The notes below the pieces were generated by a model, which was not told the origin of the DNA, ran no database searches, and saw only the letters and a list, made by a program, of their open reading frames with translations. A stretch of 45,218 nt of DNA. It comes from Prochlorococcus sp. AG-388-F11 (GTDB taxonomy: Bacteria > Cyanobacteriota > Cyanobacteriia > PCC-6307 > Cyanobiaceae). Below are positions 15,441 through 22,394 of this stretch, piece by piece. How positions within the stretch are numbered: the first letter of the stretch is position 1; the number at the start of each line of letters is the position of its first letter. The translations under genes and the position numbers were made by a program. Location: NCBI GenBank assembly GCA_003279845.1, contig QCGP01000010.1:1-45218 (forward strand), given 5' to 3'.

Positions 15441-15821
15441 ATGTCAAGTACTCAAGCCATAGAAAATTTAATTAATGGTTATGCAACCAGTGAAGATTCT
15501 TCTTTTTTAATACCGAATGTAACTGAAGATTTTTTAGCTGTAAGGCCAAGTGGAAATCCAATCTCTGCGAAGGGATTGGTGGGAATGTTTGATAGTAAAG
15601 ACTTAGTTGCACAATCCTCAGAACTAATCAAAACCCACAAAATTGAAATTTACGGTGAGATAGCATACGCGGTTTTCACTTTGAATGAAATCTTCAGTTA
15701 TAAAGGAAATCAAAATAAAGATCTTTCAACTTACACTTGCATTTTTAAAAATGAAAACGGTACATGGAAATATGCTTGGATGCAAAGATCACAGGGAACT
15801 ACTGATATGAAAACTTGGTAA
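15441..15821 (+). CDS. NTF2-like / SnoaL-type protein (126 aa)
   Basis: Starting MSSTQAIENLINGYATSEDS, it has an N-terminal helix, a conserved-looking strand-rich core (EIYGEIAYAVFTLNEIF) and an end typical of NTF2-like folds (TWKYAWMQRSQGTT). These proteins form a cone-shaped pocket used in many enzymes and binding proteins; catalytic specificity cannot be assigned. The start was moved eight codons downstream because of the promoter at 15395-15414. Confidence 0.65.
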   Translation: MSSTQAIENLINGYATSEDSSFLIPNVTEDFLAVRPSGNPISAKGLVGMFDSKDLVAQSSELIKTHKIEIYGEIAYAVFTLNEIFSYKGNQNKDLSTYTCIFKNENGTWKYAWMQRSQGTTDMKTW

Positions 15822-15910
15822 TAAATGAAACGCTTACTACTTGCACCGCAGGTAAATTAAGGCTTGGTTATCCTGAATCAATAACACCTGAAGAAATACC
15901 TTTTTAATTA

Positions 15911-16231
15911 ATGTTGCGACTTCTTCCATTACCGATTTTTATTTGCATTTATCTATTCTCTTGGTGGAGATGTAAAAAAAATATTATCGCTAGTGATAAG
16001 CAACTAAAACCTTGCATTGATTGGGCATATATAAAAAATTTACCTCTTCCTCCCAAACCTTCATTTGTCGAATTTTATATTGTTTATGTTTCTTCTTTTT
16101 TAAAATTTCCCTTTGGGATAATTATTCAACAACTACCTTTCTCAAAGAAAGTAAGATACTACGAAAGAGAAATGAAATTAATATTTGATAAATGGAATTT
16201 AGAAAAAATTAAAAAAATAACTAATGGCTAG
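15911..16231 (+). CDS. Hypothetical membrane-associated protein (106 aa)
   Basis: One N-terminal hydrophobic segment (LLPLPIFICIYLFSWWRC), a middle hydrophobic part near residues 55-78 and a basic helical end. Its stop overlaps the ATG of the DUF1651-like gene by 8 bases, implying translational coupling. No family recognised. Confidence 0.55.
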   Translation: MLRLLPLPIFICIYLFSWWRCKKNIIASDKQLKPCIDWAYIKNLPLPPKPSFVEFYIVYVSSFLKFPFGIIIQQLPFSKKVRYYEREMKLIFDKWNLEKIKKITNG

Positions 16232-16481
16232 GTCTTACTGGTTGGTTAATTCAAATAGATCAAGAGTTAAAAGGTTTATCGAAAATAAAAATAATAAAGA
16301 CCAATTTTCTAAATATATGTTTGTCGATTCTGGAAAGGTTACTTCTACATGGGGGAAAGAACCACCTGTTATGACTACGAGAGAAGAATTAAAGAAAGAA
16401 GTAGCTAGAGAAGAATGGAAAAAATTAATTGCTCAAGGTTGGAGAAGAACTGAGGAAGTTTGGACAAATAAAGAGGGGTAA
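16224..16481 (+). CDS. DUF1651-like protein, copy 2 (85 aa)
   Basis: MARSYWLVNSNRSRVKRFIE, then a KEPPVM block and a C-terminal AQGWRRTEEVW. It is close to the protein at 11717 over its whole length and more distant from the one at 18300. Overlapped at its start by the preceding membrane gene. Confidence 0.65.
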   Translation: MARSYWLVNSNRSRVKRFIENKNNKDQFSKYMFVDSGKVTSTWGKEPPVMTTREELKKEVAREEWKKLIAQGWRRTEEVWTNKEG

Positions 16482-16504
16482 AGCTGCACCAAAACTAAAA
16501 AATG

Positions 16505-16850
16505 TTTTTTAAAATTCATAACTGCTGTATTGAAAAACTGAGAACATCTATGAAAAACTAAGAAAGTAATGCAATTGTTGGCTTTTTGTCGGCTGAAGTA
16601 ACCGACATGATTTCCAAATAGAGAACTTTCAAAGCTAAAAAAGAAGCTACTGAAAATTCTAAATTTACAATTATGGAAGGTTTAGATGAGGCTGCAAAGC
16701 TGAGAAAAGCTATGGGTATTTGAAAAATATTTCAGTTTTTCTTGTACTAACTTAGCTAATAAAGAGTTAGGATAAGAATAATGGAAGCATTTGATTGGAG
16801 ATAACTTCACTAGTCTAAAGCAACTATTTGACCTTCATAAAGAATTAATG
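16505..16850. other. Intergenic region with a scar-linked hairpin and a gene remnant
   Basis: TCGGCTGAAGTAACCGACAT (16589-16608) repeats exactly the hairpin at 14691-14710 that lies beside the 14.77 kb tRNA scar, so part of an element end was copied here. A frame at about 16620-16723 (KKEATENSKFTIMEGLDEAA...) ends in a stop but has no start before its motif; it looks like the tail of a lost gene. Confidence 0.45.
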
Positions 16851-16852
16851 AA

Positions 16853-17140
16853 ATGACTATTTTTATTGGAAATTTATCTTGGGAAACTGAGGTAGAAGAT
16901 CTTGAACAACTTTTTAGTAATTATGGAGCAGTAAAGAAATGTTATTTACCTTTAGATAGAGAAACAGGAAGAAAAAGAGGTTTTGCTTTTGTGGATTTGA
17001 GTGATCAAAATTCGGAAAAAAAAGCTATCGATGATCTTCAAGATGTTGAATGGATGGGAAGAGAGATAAGGGTCAATGAGGCTGAGAAAAGAGACAGGCC
17101 CAACAATAAAAAATACAATAAATTCAATAGAAATAATTAG
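16853..17140 (+). CDS. RRM-type RNA-binding protein (Rbp, 95 aa)
   Basis: Single RNA-recognition-motif protein. RNP2 is IFIGNL (residues 3-8) and RNP1 is KRGFAFVDL (about 42-50), both with their aromatic residues. A short basic, asparagine-rich tail follows. Cyanobacterial Rbps act on mRNA handling and localisation and respond to cold or light stress. The length fits the class without a glycine-rich domain. Confidence 0.92.
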   Translation: MTIFIGNLSWETEVEDLEQLFSNYGAVKKCYLPLDRETGRKRGFAFVDLSDQNSEKKAIDDLQDVEWMGREIRVNEAEKRDRPNNKKYNKFNRNN

Positions 17141-17190
17141 TTATTATTACTTTGCGATTCTGGAGATTATTACTATAAATCAAAAGAAAA

Positions 17191-17445
17191 TTAGAGCTTG
17201 CTTATTCGTAACTTATATCCAAAATTCATCAATTGATTATAAGTCGATTTTATTTGTAAAGAGTTAAGAGAAAGACGTTTCCCCTCATTCTTTTGTAAAT
17301 AAAAAAAACCTTTGTTATCTATATTTTTCTCAATAGACACAAATTCTTTTCCTTTCTCTAGAATCCAAGGTTCTAATTGGAAATTATCATCTCCTATTTG
17401 ATAATCCCATGGATAAATATCATTAGTTTGATTCTTTAGAGACAT
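17191..17445 (-). CDS. Hypothetical protein (84 aa)
   Basis: MSLKNQTNDIYPWDYQIGDD, a middle FFYLQKNEGKRLSLNS and an end YNQLMNFGYKLRISKL. Soluble. The end (helix with Y...L-x-x-F/G-Y) loosely recalls DUF1651-like proteins nearby, but the PPVM block is absent, so I leave it unnamed. Confidence 0.45.
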   Translation of the reverse strand: MSLKNQTNDIYPWDYQIGDDNFQLEPWILEKGKEFVSIEKNIDNKGFFYLQKNEGKRLSLNSLQIKSTYNQLMNFGYKLRISKL

Positions 17446-17570
17446 ATTGAATCCCTTACCTTTAGTAAAAGTATCCTAATACTTTGTGATGGATTTTTTT
17501 GTGTATCTAGAGAGACTGTTATATGTATATGTTGCTTTTTGAATCCTTTAAATATTTGTTTTTACAGGCA

Positions 17571-17761
17571 AAAAAAAAGACCCTTGCGAGCCTAAATGAT
17601 GGGGATTTCTATCATGACAAATTAAAAAGGAACAAACAACCCCATCGATAGGTAGTTTTTAATACTTACAAACACTATATATAGTGCTAGAATCTTTTTA
17701 GAGCTGGGTGATGGGGATTATCAAGCTTTTTTATTTAGGGCGAATCTAACGCCCTTTTTTT
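17571..17761. repeat. Structured intergenic element, copy 2 (inverted relative to 8217-8415)
   Basis: Reverse-complement homologue of the segment at 8217-8415. Outward terminators: GAGCC/GACCC with a nine-base A run (minus-strand reading) at 17571-17592, and GGGCG-AATCTAA-CGCCC plus a T run at 17738-17761. Inside, GATGGGG (near 17598) and GATGGGG (near 17710) could each pair with the central CCCCATC (near 17640), giving two exclusive folds. Confidence 0.6.
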
Positions 17762-17840
17762 ATTGTTTATGAAATTTACTTCTAAAACCTTAAGCTTGAT
17801 ACTTAATTTGGCTTTTTGTATTTTGGTATTTGTTATTTAG

Positions 17841-18062
17841 TTACTGCTGTTGTTGGTACTCTCGTCGTTTCATGATTTTGTATTCCTCATACAGAGAATC
17901 TAAGTGCCAAGCCTCTCTAAATCCTTTTGCGCCTTGCATTAGAAGTGTTATATCTGAGGTTGAATGTGACTTCATCTCCAAGAACTCTTTCTGCCAAGAA
18001 GTGTCATCCAATTTAGCAATCAAATTTTCTCCCATTCTTTTTTCAATCATCCCAAAGCTCAC
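17841..18062 (-). CDS. Hypothetical soluble helical protein (73 aa)
   Basis: MSFGMIEKRMGENLIAKLDD, then EMKSHSTSDITLLMQGAKGF and a basic tail ending in four glutamines. The minus-strand frame has balanced, protein-like composition, whereas the overlapping plus-strand frame is rich in cysteine and serine and looks like a shadow. The real start may be the ATG four codons in. Confidence 0.5.
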   Translation of the reverse strand: MSFGMIEKRMGENLIAKLDDTSWQKEFLEMKSHSTSDITLLMQGAKGFREAWHLDSLYEEYKIMKRREYQQQQ

Positions 18063-18183
18063 CTTGTTTGTCTACATAAGAGAATGTTAAATCTTTTTTT
18101 ATTTTTCAAATTTCTTAGTAATAGTTTTCTATTCGTTCCATAATTATTTTCTTTAGTATTCTTAATTAGAGAGTGAATTTTTT

Positions 18184-18297
18184 ATGGGATATTTTCAGGA
18201 GTTTTGGAATAATCAGCCAAATGAAATTATCGGTGTAGGTATTTCAATATTCATTTTGTTGGGAATTTACAAAGCATTATTCAATACCTATAAGTAG
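18184..18297 (+). CDS. Membrane microprotein (37 aa), NQPN-IGVG family, second copy
   Basis: MGYFQEFWNNQPNEIIGVGI, one hydrophobic helix, and the end LLGIYKALFNTYK. Homologous along its length to the protein at 13896-14009. It is followed after 2 bases by a DUF1651-like gene, so the pair is one transcript. Confidence 0.7.
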   Translation: MGYFQEFWNNQPNEIIGVGISIFILLGIYKALFNTYK

Positions 18298-18299
18298 TA

Positions 18300-18548
18300 A
18301 TGGAAAAATTTACTCTTATCAATAAGGACAGATCAAGGATAAAAGTATTTGAACCATTTGAAGATTTATCTAAGCCTAGTTCTAGTATTGATGCAATGAT
18401 GGTTTCTTATGGGTGTGTTTATAAGAGAAGTAGTAAACCAGTTATGAAAGGCAGCAGGGTAGAGACTTTAGAAAGTGCGAGGGAGGAATATAAAAAATTA
18501 TTAGCTGAGGGTTGGAAGAAAACTTCTATATTTAATAGCTATTTCTAG
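18300..18548 (+). CDS. DUF1651-like protein, copy 3, divergent (82 aa)
   Basis: MEKFTLINKDRSRIKVFEPF shares the N-x-x-RSR-x-x-x-F opening; SSKPVMKGSR replaces the EPPVM block; LLAEGWKKTS closes the conserved helix, and the terminal EVW is lost. Co-transcribed with the preceding membrane microprotein. Confidence 0.6.
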   Translation: MEKFTLINKDRSRIKVFEPFEDLSKPSSSIDAMMVSYGCVYKRSSKPVMKGSRVETLESAREEYKKLLAEGWKKTSIFNSYF

Positions 18549-18650
18549 TGATAATGAGCGATATGAGGCAGCAAAGTTATGCAAGGTATTGCAAATTCTC
18601 GCTCAAAGCTCGCTCAGTCTTATCTTCCTAATTGTAATCAATAAAAAAGA

Positions 18651-18895
18651 GAGTCTAGTAAACTCTCTAGTATGAATTGATTTTTTATGAGTCGGGCGAC
18701 AGGATTCGAATCTGCTACCTAGTGCTCCCAAAGTACTCGATCTGTTAAATTAGTGTTCCTTTAAATCCTTGTTATATCCTCAATTATTTGTGGAGGGCGG
18801 AACGAGTTTGAAACTCAATATAGGGACATCTTCGAAAATCTTATAAGGTTTTTCTAGGCTCTAGCTACCCCTACAGCTACCCCCTCCATGACGCA
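18651..18895. repeat. Duplicated scar segment, copy 2
   Basis: Counterpart of 14726-14970, here with an intact terminator hairpin on its left (18641-18668: AGAGAGT / ACTCTCT, reading out of the tRNA on the minus strand). The right flank ends in two GCTACCCC words, which recur as GCTACCCCTAGAGCTACCC at 34414-34432 just left of the 34.5 kb scar. Confidence 0.7.
18692..18736 (-). repeat. tRNA-Pro 3' fragment (integration scar)
   Basis: Differs from the intact tRNA-Pro by one missing G in the acceptor run and a few substitutions; ACAGGATTCGAA and CCTAGTGCTCCCAAAG are kept. The 5' half is absent. Same orientation as the others. Confidence 0.85.
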
Positions 18896-18951
18896 TTACA
18901 TTTGCATAATTTCTTAGCTCTGTTAATTTTAGTGGGCCTCAATAAGTTCAA

Positions 18952-19167
18952 ATGCAAGATCAAAGGATTGAAAAGTTAGTGGCTGTTGCAATAAACATAA
19001 CTAAAGTGCTGTTAATAATTTATCTAGGCTTCGAAGAGGTATTTAAAATAATCAAATCACTTCAAAAATTGTTAGATGCTGAATTAGATATTTCTCGGAA
19101 ATGGGCTTCACAAAATTATTCAATTCTAAAAAAACGACTAGAGGAAAGAAAAGTAGCGGGAGTTTAA
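18952..19167 (+). CDS. Hypothetical membrane-anchored helical protein (71 aa)
   Basis: A hydrophobic helix (AVAINITKVLLIIYLGFEEV) near residues 10-29 is followed by a long amphipathic helix with many K, E and L residues ending EERKVAGV. Not recognised. It is the last gene before the second copy of the duplicated small RNA. Confidence 0.5.
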   Translation: MQDQRIEKLVAVAINITKVLLIIYLGFEEVFKIIKSLQKLLDAELDISRKWASQNYSILKKRLEERKVAGV

Positions 19168-19189
19168 AAATTTTTGCTATAAATTAATT

Positions 19190-19305
19190 GAATCCAAACC
19201 TTGTCAGCACACTCTACGTTTGCTGCAAGACATAGATTGATTCAATATAGTTGTGAGTCGATTTAATAACCCCTTCAGTAGTTGTAATTTCTGGAGGGAT
19301 TTCTT
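19190..19305 (+). ncRNA. Candidate small RNA, copy 2 of a duplicated pair
   Basis: Homologue of 9118-9237. The TATAAA box (near 19179), the CTACGTTTGCTGCAAGACAT-like middle segment, the central hairpin (ATTGATTC / GAGTCGAT, with wobble pairs) and the terminator (AACCCCTTCAG / CTGGAGGGATT, T-rich tail) all have counterparts. Stem substitutions mostly keep pairing, which supports a functional RNA. Confidence 0.65.
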
Positions 19306-19439
19306 GTTTAATACCCAATTTCGTTTTTTGGGTCTGTTATAAAAATAATCAATTTAAGGACTAAGTTTGCAGGTAAATTTAAAGGCTTCAATAGTAGTAA
19401 AGCCAACCCCTGAGTTACATTAAAACCTTTCTCTTCCAA

Positions 19440-19574
19440 TTAACTAGGTAGTTGATGGGTGGGCGGTGCATGAAACTTTCTTTTCTTTCTTTTTGATCTC
19501 TTATAAACAACAAATACTCCTAAACATAATAAAGGCATCAATAAACCTTCTAAAAAAATTGGGAAGTTAAACAT
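19440..19574 (-). CDS. Membrane microprotein (44 aa)
   Basis: MFNFPIFLEGLLMPLLCLGV is one hydrophobic helix, followed by a very basic stretch (KRSKRKKRK) and a proline-rich end. N-out, C-in topology by the positive-inside rule. Its start overlaps the end of the upstream microprotein gene by 8 bases, so they are coupled. Confidence 0.6.
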   Translation of the reverse strand: MFNFPIFLEGLLMPLLCLGVFVVYKRSKRKKRKFHAPPTHQLPS

Positions 19575-19680
19575 CATATTCTTTATCTCTATCTAATAGC
19601 TCTCTTATGTAGGTGTATACAAGCTCTTGATCGTATCCGCTTTCTCTAATTTCTTTAATGATTTCGTCTGGAATTTCCAT
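19567..19680 (-). CDS. Microprotein (37 aa), YxYxREL-DRxKEY family, second copy
   Basis: MEIPDEIIKEIRESGYDQEL then YTYIRELLDRDKEYDV. Paralogue of the protein at 7592-7708. In both places it is encoded next to membrane microproteins on the minus strand. Soluble, helical, acidic; function unknown. Confidence 0.65.
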   Translation of the reverse strand: MEIPDEIIKEIRESGYDQELVYTYIRELLDRDKEYDV

Positions 19681-19868
19681 AATCGTCAAACCTCATGCGA
19701 AAGTTTTTTAGAGGAAAATAAGCCTAAATAAGCCAGTAATAGTTAATTTAAGAGCAAATTAGAGCCTATATACGCATACTTACGAAGATATAAGAAAAAA
19801 GCAAGAAAATCACCGTTAAGCATAATTGAAATATGTAGCTTATTGCCCACGACCCTAGACTTATTAGC

Positions 19869-19883
19869 GATTGACAGTCGATC
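19869..19883 (+). promoter_or_regulatory. Palindromic site GATTGACAGTCGATC
   Basis: Exact copy of the site at 12206-12220. No TACAAT box follows (the next bases are A-rich), and the nearest downstream plus-strand gene is 400 bases away beyond a decayed gene. This site may have lost its gene. Confidence 0.5.
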
Positions 19884-19997
19884 AAAAAATATGGGGGACA
19901 AACACTTTTCTTTTAACTTTTTCCTTCTCGTTATTCTGCTTCTTCTTTAACTTCACTTGCGTTTAAGTCTCCCACTTGTACCGCCTCTTCTTTTACT

Positions 19998-20287
19998 TCA
20001 ACATTTCGATTGCCTGTAATTTGTCTGTGCTTCTTTGTTTCCTAATTTTTTAGAAATTTTCCAATCTTTGCAAGCTTTTTTCCATTCCTTTGAAGACCAA
20101 CTGTAGGCATTTCCTCTATATAGATAAATCTCCGCAGGAGTAATCATATCAAAGTCTCTTTCTATTTCGTACTTTTCAGCCTCTTCTTGCGTTGGGGCAA
20201 GTGTAATTGCATTTGTATAATGATTTATTGCTTCTTTAAGACTTTTCTTTGCATCATCCCTTTGATTATTTTCATTTGGGGTTGTTC
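19998..20287 (-). pseudogene. TPR-like protein, 5'-truncated
   Basis: The minus-strand frame reads ...AKKSLKEAINHYTNAITLAP..., then AEIYLYRGNAYSWSSKEWKK and KKLGNKEAQTNY: two tetratricopeptide-like helices pairs. It has no start codon after the upstream in-frame stop near 20290, so the N terminus is gone. Past its stop, another frame continues with an acidic tail (VEVKEEAVQVGDLNASEVKE), suggesting a frameshift as well. A plus-strand gene begins where it breaks off. Confidence 0.5.
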
Positions 20288-20297
20288 CAAGACTTCA

Positions 20298-20477
20298 ATG
20301 ACAGATTCGATCTCAACTTCAGAAACCCAAAGGCAGAGAGAAGTTTGTCTAGATTGGTATGGCTACAGAATTGATACCAAGAAGGCAATAAGCGATTTAA
20401 ATCTTAAAATAGAAACCGAGTCAGAATTGATGGCTTTTTGCGATTTCTTTAAGAATGTAGCTGATACAAAAAAATAA
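20298..20477 (+). CDS. Hypothetical soluble protein, possibly truncated (59 aa)
   Basis: MTDSISTSETQRQREVCLDW..., with YGYRIDTKKA and a helical end LMAFCDFFKNVADTKK. The frame extends upstream to 20187, but that part runs antisense to the decayed TPR gene and is rich in cysteine and phenylalanine, so I start at the ATG at 20298. It may be the C-terminal part of an older protein joined at the break point. Confidence 0.45.
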   Translation: MTDSISTSETQRQREVCLDWYGYRIDTKKAISDLNLKIETESELMAFCDFFKNVADTKK

Positions 20478-20502
20478 AGATTCAATATCTACAATTACTT
20501 AG

Positions 20503-20697
20503 TTATTTAATTTCTAACTTCTCCGCCTTCCTCAATATTTGATTCTTTAAAAAAACAAGCGCATCTAATTTTTCTTCTTTTTCTTCAATATTTACAAATT
20601 TCATTTCTGCAATTTCAATAATTGCTTTATTAACATTTTTAAGCTGTTTCTTAATAATTCTTTTTGGTTTTTTAATTGATTCCATTGGAATTATCAT
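20503..20697 (-). CDS. Hypothetical basic helical protein (64 aa)
   Basis: Lysine-rich helices (PKRIIKKQLKNVNKAIIEIA, then EEKEEKLDALVFLKNQILRK). Likely coiled-coil or four-helix dimer. The start may be either of two ATGs four codons apart. Not recognised. Confidence 0.45.
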   Translation of the reverse strand: MIIPMESIKKPKRIIKKQLKNVNKAIIEIAEMKFVNIEEKEEKLDALVFLKNQILRKAEKLEIK

Positions 20698-20928
20698 TTA
20701 CTTTATATTCCCTTTATTTTCTGAAAATGCAAGTCTCTCACTCAAAAAATCTTCTAATTATTTAATTTGTAATTTGTTTTTATAGTTTTTATTATTGAAT
20801 CTTGTGGTTCTTCACTTCGGAAACAATTAAAAATCAAGTAGTTTTTTAAGATCTAATCCCCCCAGGAAAATGTTTTTTATTGAGTGTAGGTAAAAAATCT
20901 TAAAAAGTAGTTCTTAAGTGAAAGGATT

Positions 20929-21201
20929 TCAAATAGAAATTTTATCTATAGGTAAAATTTCTTGGACCATGATTGTGTCTGGATAGACTTCATTCTCTAA
21001 TGTTTTGTATAGTCTCCTTGATTGAGGTGATTTTAGGGAGTTATTGTAATTCTCAATAAATTCTGAATCATTTAAGAAAAATTTTTCTTTATTCTCAAAG
21101 CTTCCTTTATAAAAATTTCTTGAAAATTCTGTGCCGATTTTTTTTTGGTTATTCCTTTGTGAAGATAAGTTTTTTAAAGACATTTCAATATTTTTATACA
21201 T
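20929..21201 (-). CDS. Hypothetical polar protein (90 aa)
   Basis: Asparagine/serine/lysine-rich (SLKNLSSQRNNQKKIGTEFS) with an end VYPDTIMVQEILPIDKISI. No signal peptide or membrane helix. Isolated, with about 230 bases of gene-free AT-rich DNA on its downstream side. Not recognised. Confidence 0.45.
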   Translation of the reverse strand: MYKNIEMSLKNLSSQRNNQKKIGTEFSRNFYKGSFENKEKFFLNDSEFIENYNNSLKSPQSRRLYKTLENEVYPDTIMVQEILPIDKISI

Positions 21202-21352
21202 TAAAAATTTAGGTTTCTTGGATTAAGTAATGATTAATTAAAAAATAAATTTTTTTTAAATGGCTTAAATTTCTAAAATAGATATTTGTTGTTATTTCTT
21301 AGCTTAATCAAAATTTAAATATGATTTAACAATAGGGATTTAGAAAATATGT

Positions 21353-21505
21353 GTGGATAAAAAACAACTTGTTAACTTCATCACTCTTTCGATTCTTCAA
21401 ACTAAAAGAGTTGAAGATAGATTATTTAGAAAGGAAATCCAAAACTATCTTATTAAACTAAATAAAAGTCAATTAGAAGAAATTATTAGTGAATTTATCA
21501 TTTAA
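21353..21505 (+). CDS. Putative small helical protein with GTG start (50 aa)
   Basis: Reads (V)DKKQLVNFITLSILQTKRVE, then charged helix to LEEIISEFII. The only start is GTG at 21353. It lies 6 bases upstream of the lipoprotein gene, so the two likely share a transcript. Confidence 0.45.
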   Translation: MDKKQLVNFITLSILQTKRVEDRLFRKEIQNYLIKLNKSQLEEIISEFII

Positions 21506-21511
21506 AAAATC

Positions 21512-21913
21512 ATGAAAAAGCTATTAGTTTTATTTATCCTTATTATTACTTCTTGCAGTACAAAAGATGAATTATCCATTACCCAAGATGATTTATCCAT
21601 TACAAAAGATGAAATTTCGATTAAGAAAGATAAATCATCCATTACTGATGAAAAAAAATTGTTTTATGTAACTAAAGAAACTGCTGTTCGTCTTTGTGGA
21701 GGTAAATCCAGAATAATTGAAAGTGAAAATGAAGAAATCATCAAAATAGAAGTCAAAGATTTTTCAAGTGCTGAAAAAGAAAAATTTGTTCAATTTACTC
21801 TCGTTGAGACAGATAGAAAAGGTGGGAAATATAGAATTGTTAATTGTTATCCAAATAAAGATCCGAAAAAATCGGTAATTAAAACAATCAAGACTAACTA
21901 CAAGTTAAATTAG
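21512..21913 (+). CDS. Putative lipoprotein with heptad repeats (133 aa)
   Basis: Signal peptide MKKLLVLFILIITSC with a lipobox-like end (ITSC), so Cys15 would be lipidated and the protein held at a membrane. Residues 19-46 carry four 7-residue repeats of the type [LI]SIT-[KQ]-[DK]-[DEK] (LSITQDD, LSITKDE, ISIKKDK, SSITDEK). A folded domain with two cysteines follows. Unknown family. Confidence 0.6.
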   Translation: MKKLLVLFILIITSCSTKDELSITQDDLSITKDEISIKKDKSSITDEKKLFYVTKETAVRLCGGKSRIIESENEEIIKIEVKDFSSAEKEKFVQFTLVETDRKGGKYRIVNCYPNKDPKKSVIKTIKTNYKLN

Positions 21914-22010
21914 TCTTAGGTTAACTAGATCAAATGAAAATATTTAAATGATATTTAAAGCTGCTTTAAACTAAATAATCTATAAAAAAAGAGTAGAAAT
22001 AATTTTTATT

Positions 22011-22178
22011 ATGCATCCAAGCAAAGTAGTCAAAGATCCAAAAATCAACGATACTTATTACGATCCAGATGTTGATAAGCTTTATCAATATGTAAAAATT
22101 GGTGACTTTCCGCCAGAATGGGTAGTGACAAATATAGATGAAGATGACGATTATTATTACGCTTCGATGGGATATTAG
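22011..22178 (+). CDS. Hypothetical acidic, tyrosine-rich protein (55 aa)
   Basis: MHPSKVVKDPKINDTYYDPD, KIGDFPPEWVVTNIDEDDDY and a terminal YYYASMGY. Soluble, seven or more tyrosines, acidic. Start and stop clear. Not recognised; lies 217 bases upstream of phoB on the same strand. Confidence 0.5.
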   Translation: MHPSKVVKDPKINDTYYDPDVDKLYQYVKIGDFPPEWVVTNIDEDDDYYYASMGY

Positions 22179-22394
22179 TTTTAATATCTATTATTAAATT
22201 CAATAAGTTTGTCTCTTTAAAATTCTGTGTGAGGAAGATCAAAGAGACATTCTAAATTTAAGTAAAAATGTTTAAGAGACAATTAAAAAGAAAATAAGAT
22301 CAAATAAAAAAAATAAGAAATCAATGTAAATAAATTATGAAATAATTAGATCAAATAATTTTGATTATATAAAATAAAATTGTTGGAACTTTAA

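Noticed and set aside
17830..18090. Plus-strand 86-residue frame
   Set aside because: Cysteine- and serine-rich shadow of the better-composed minus-strand frame at 17841-18062.
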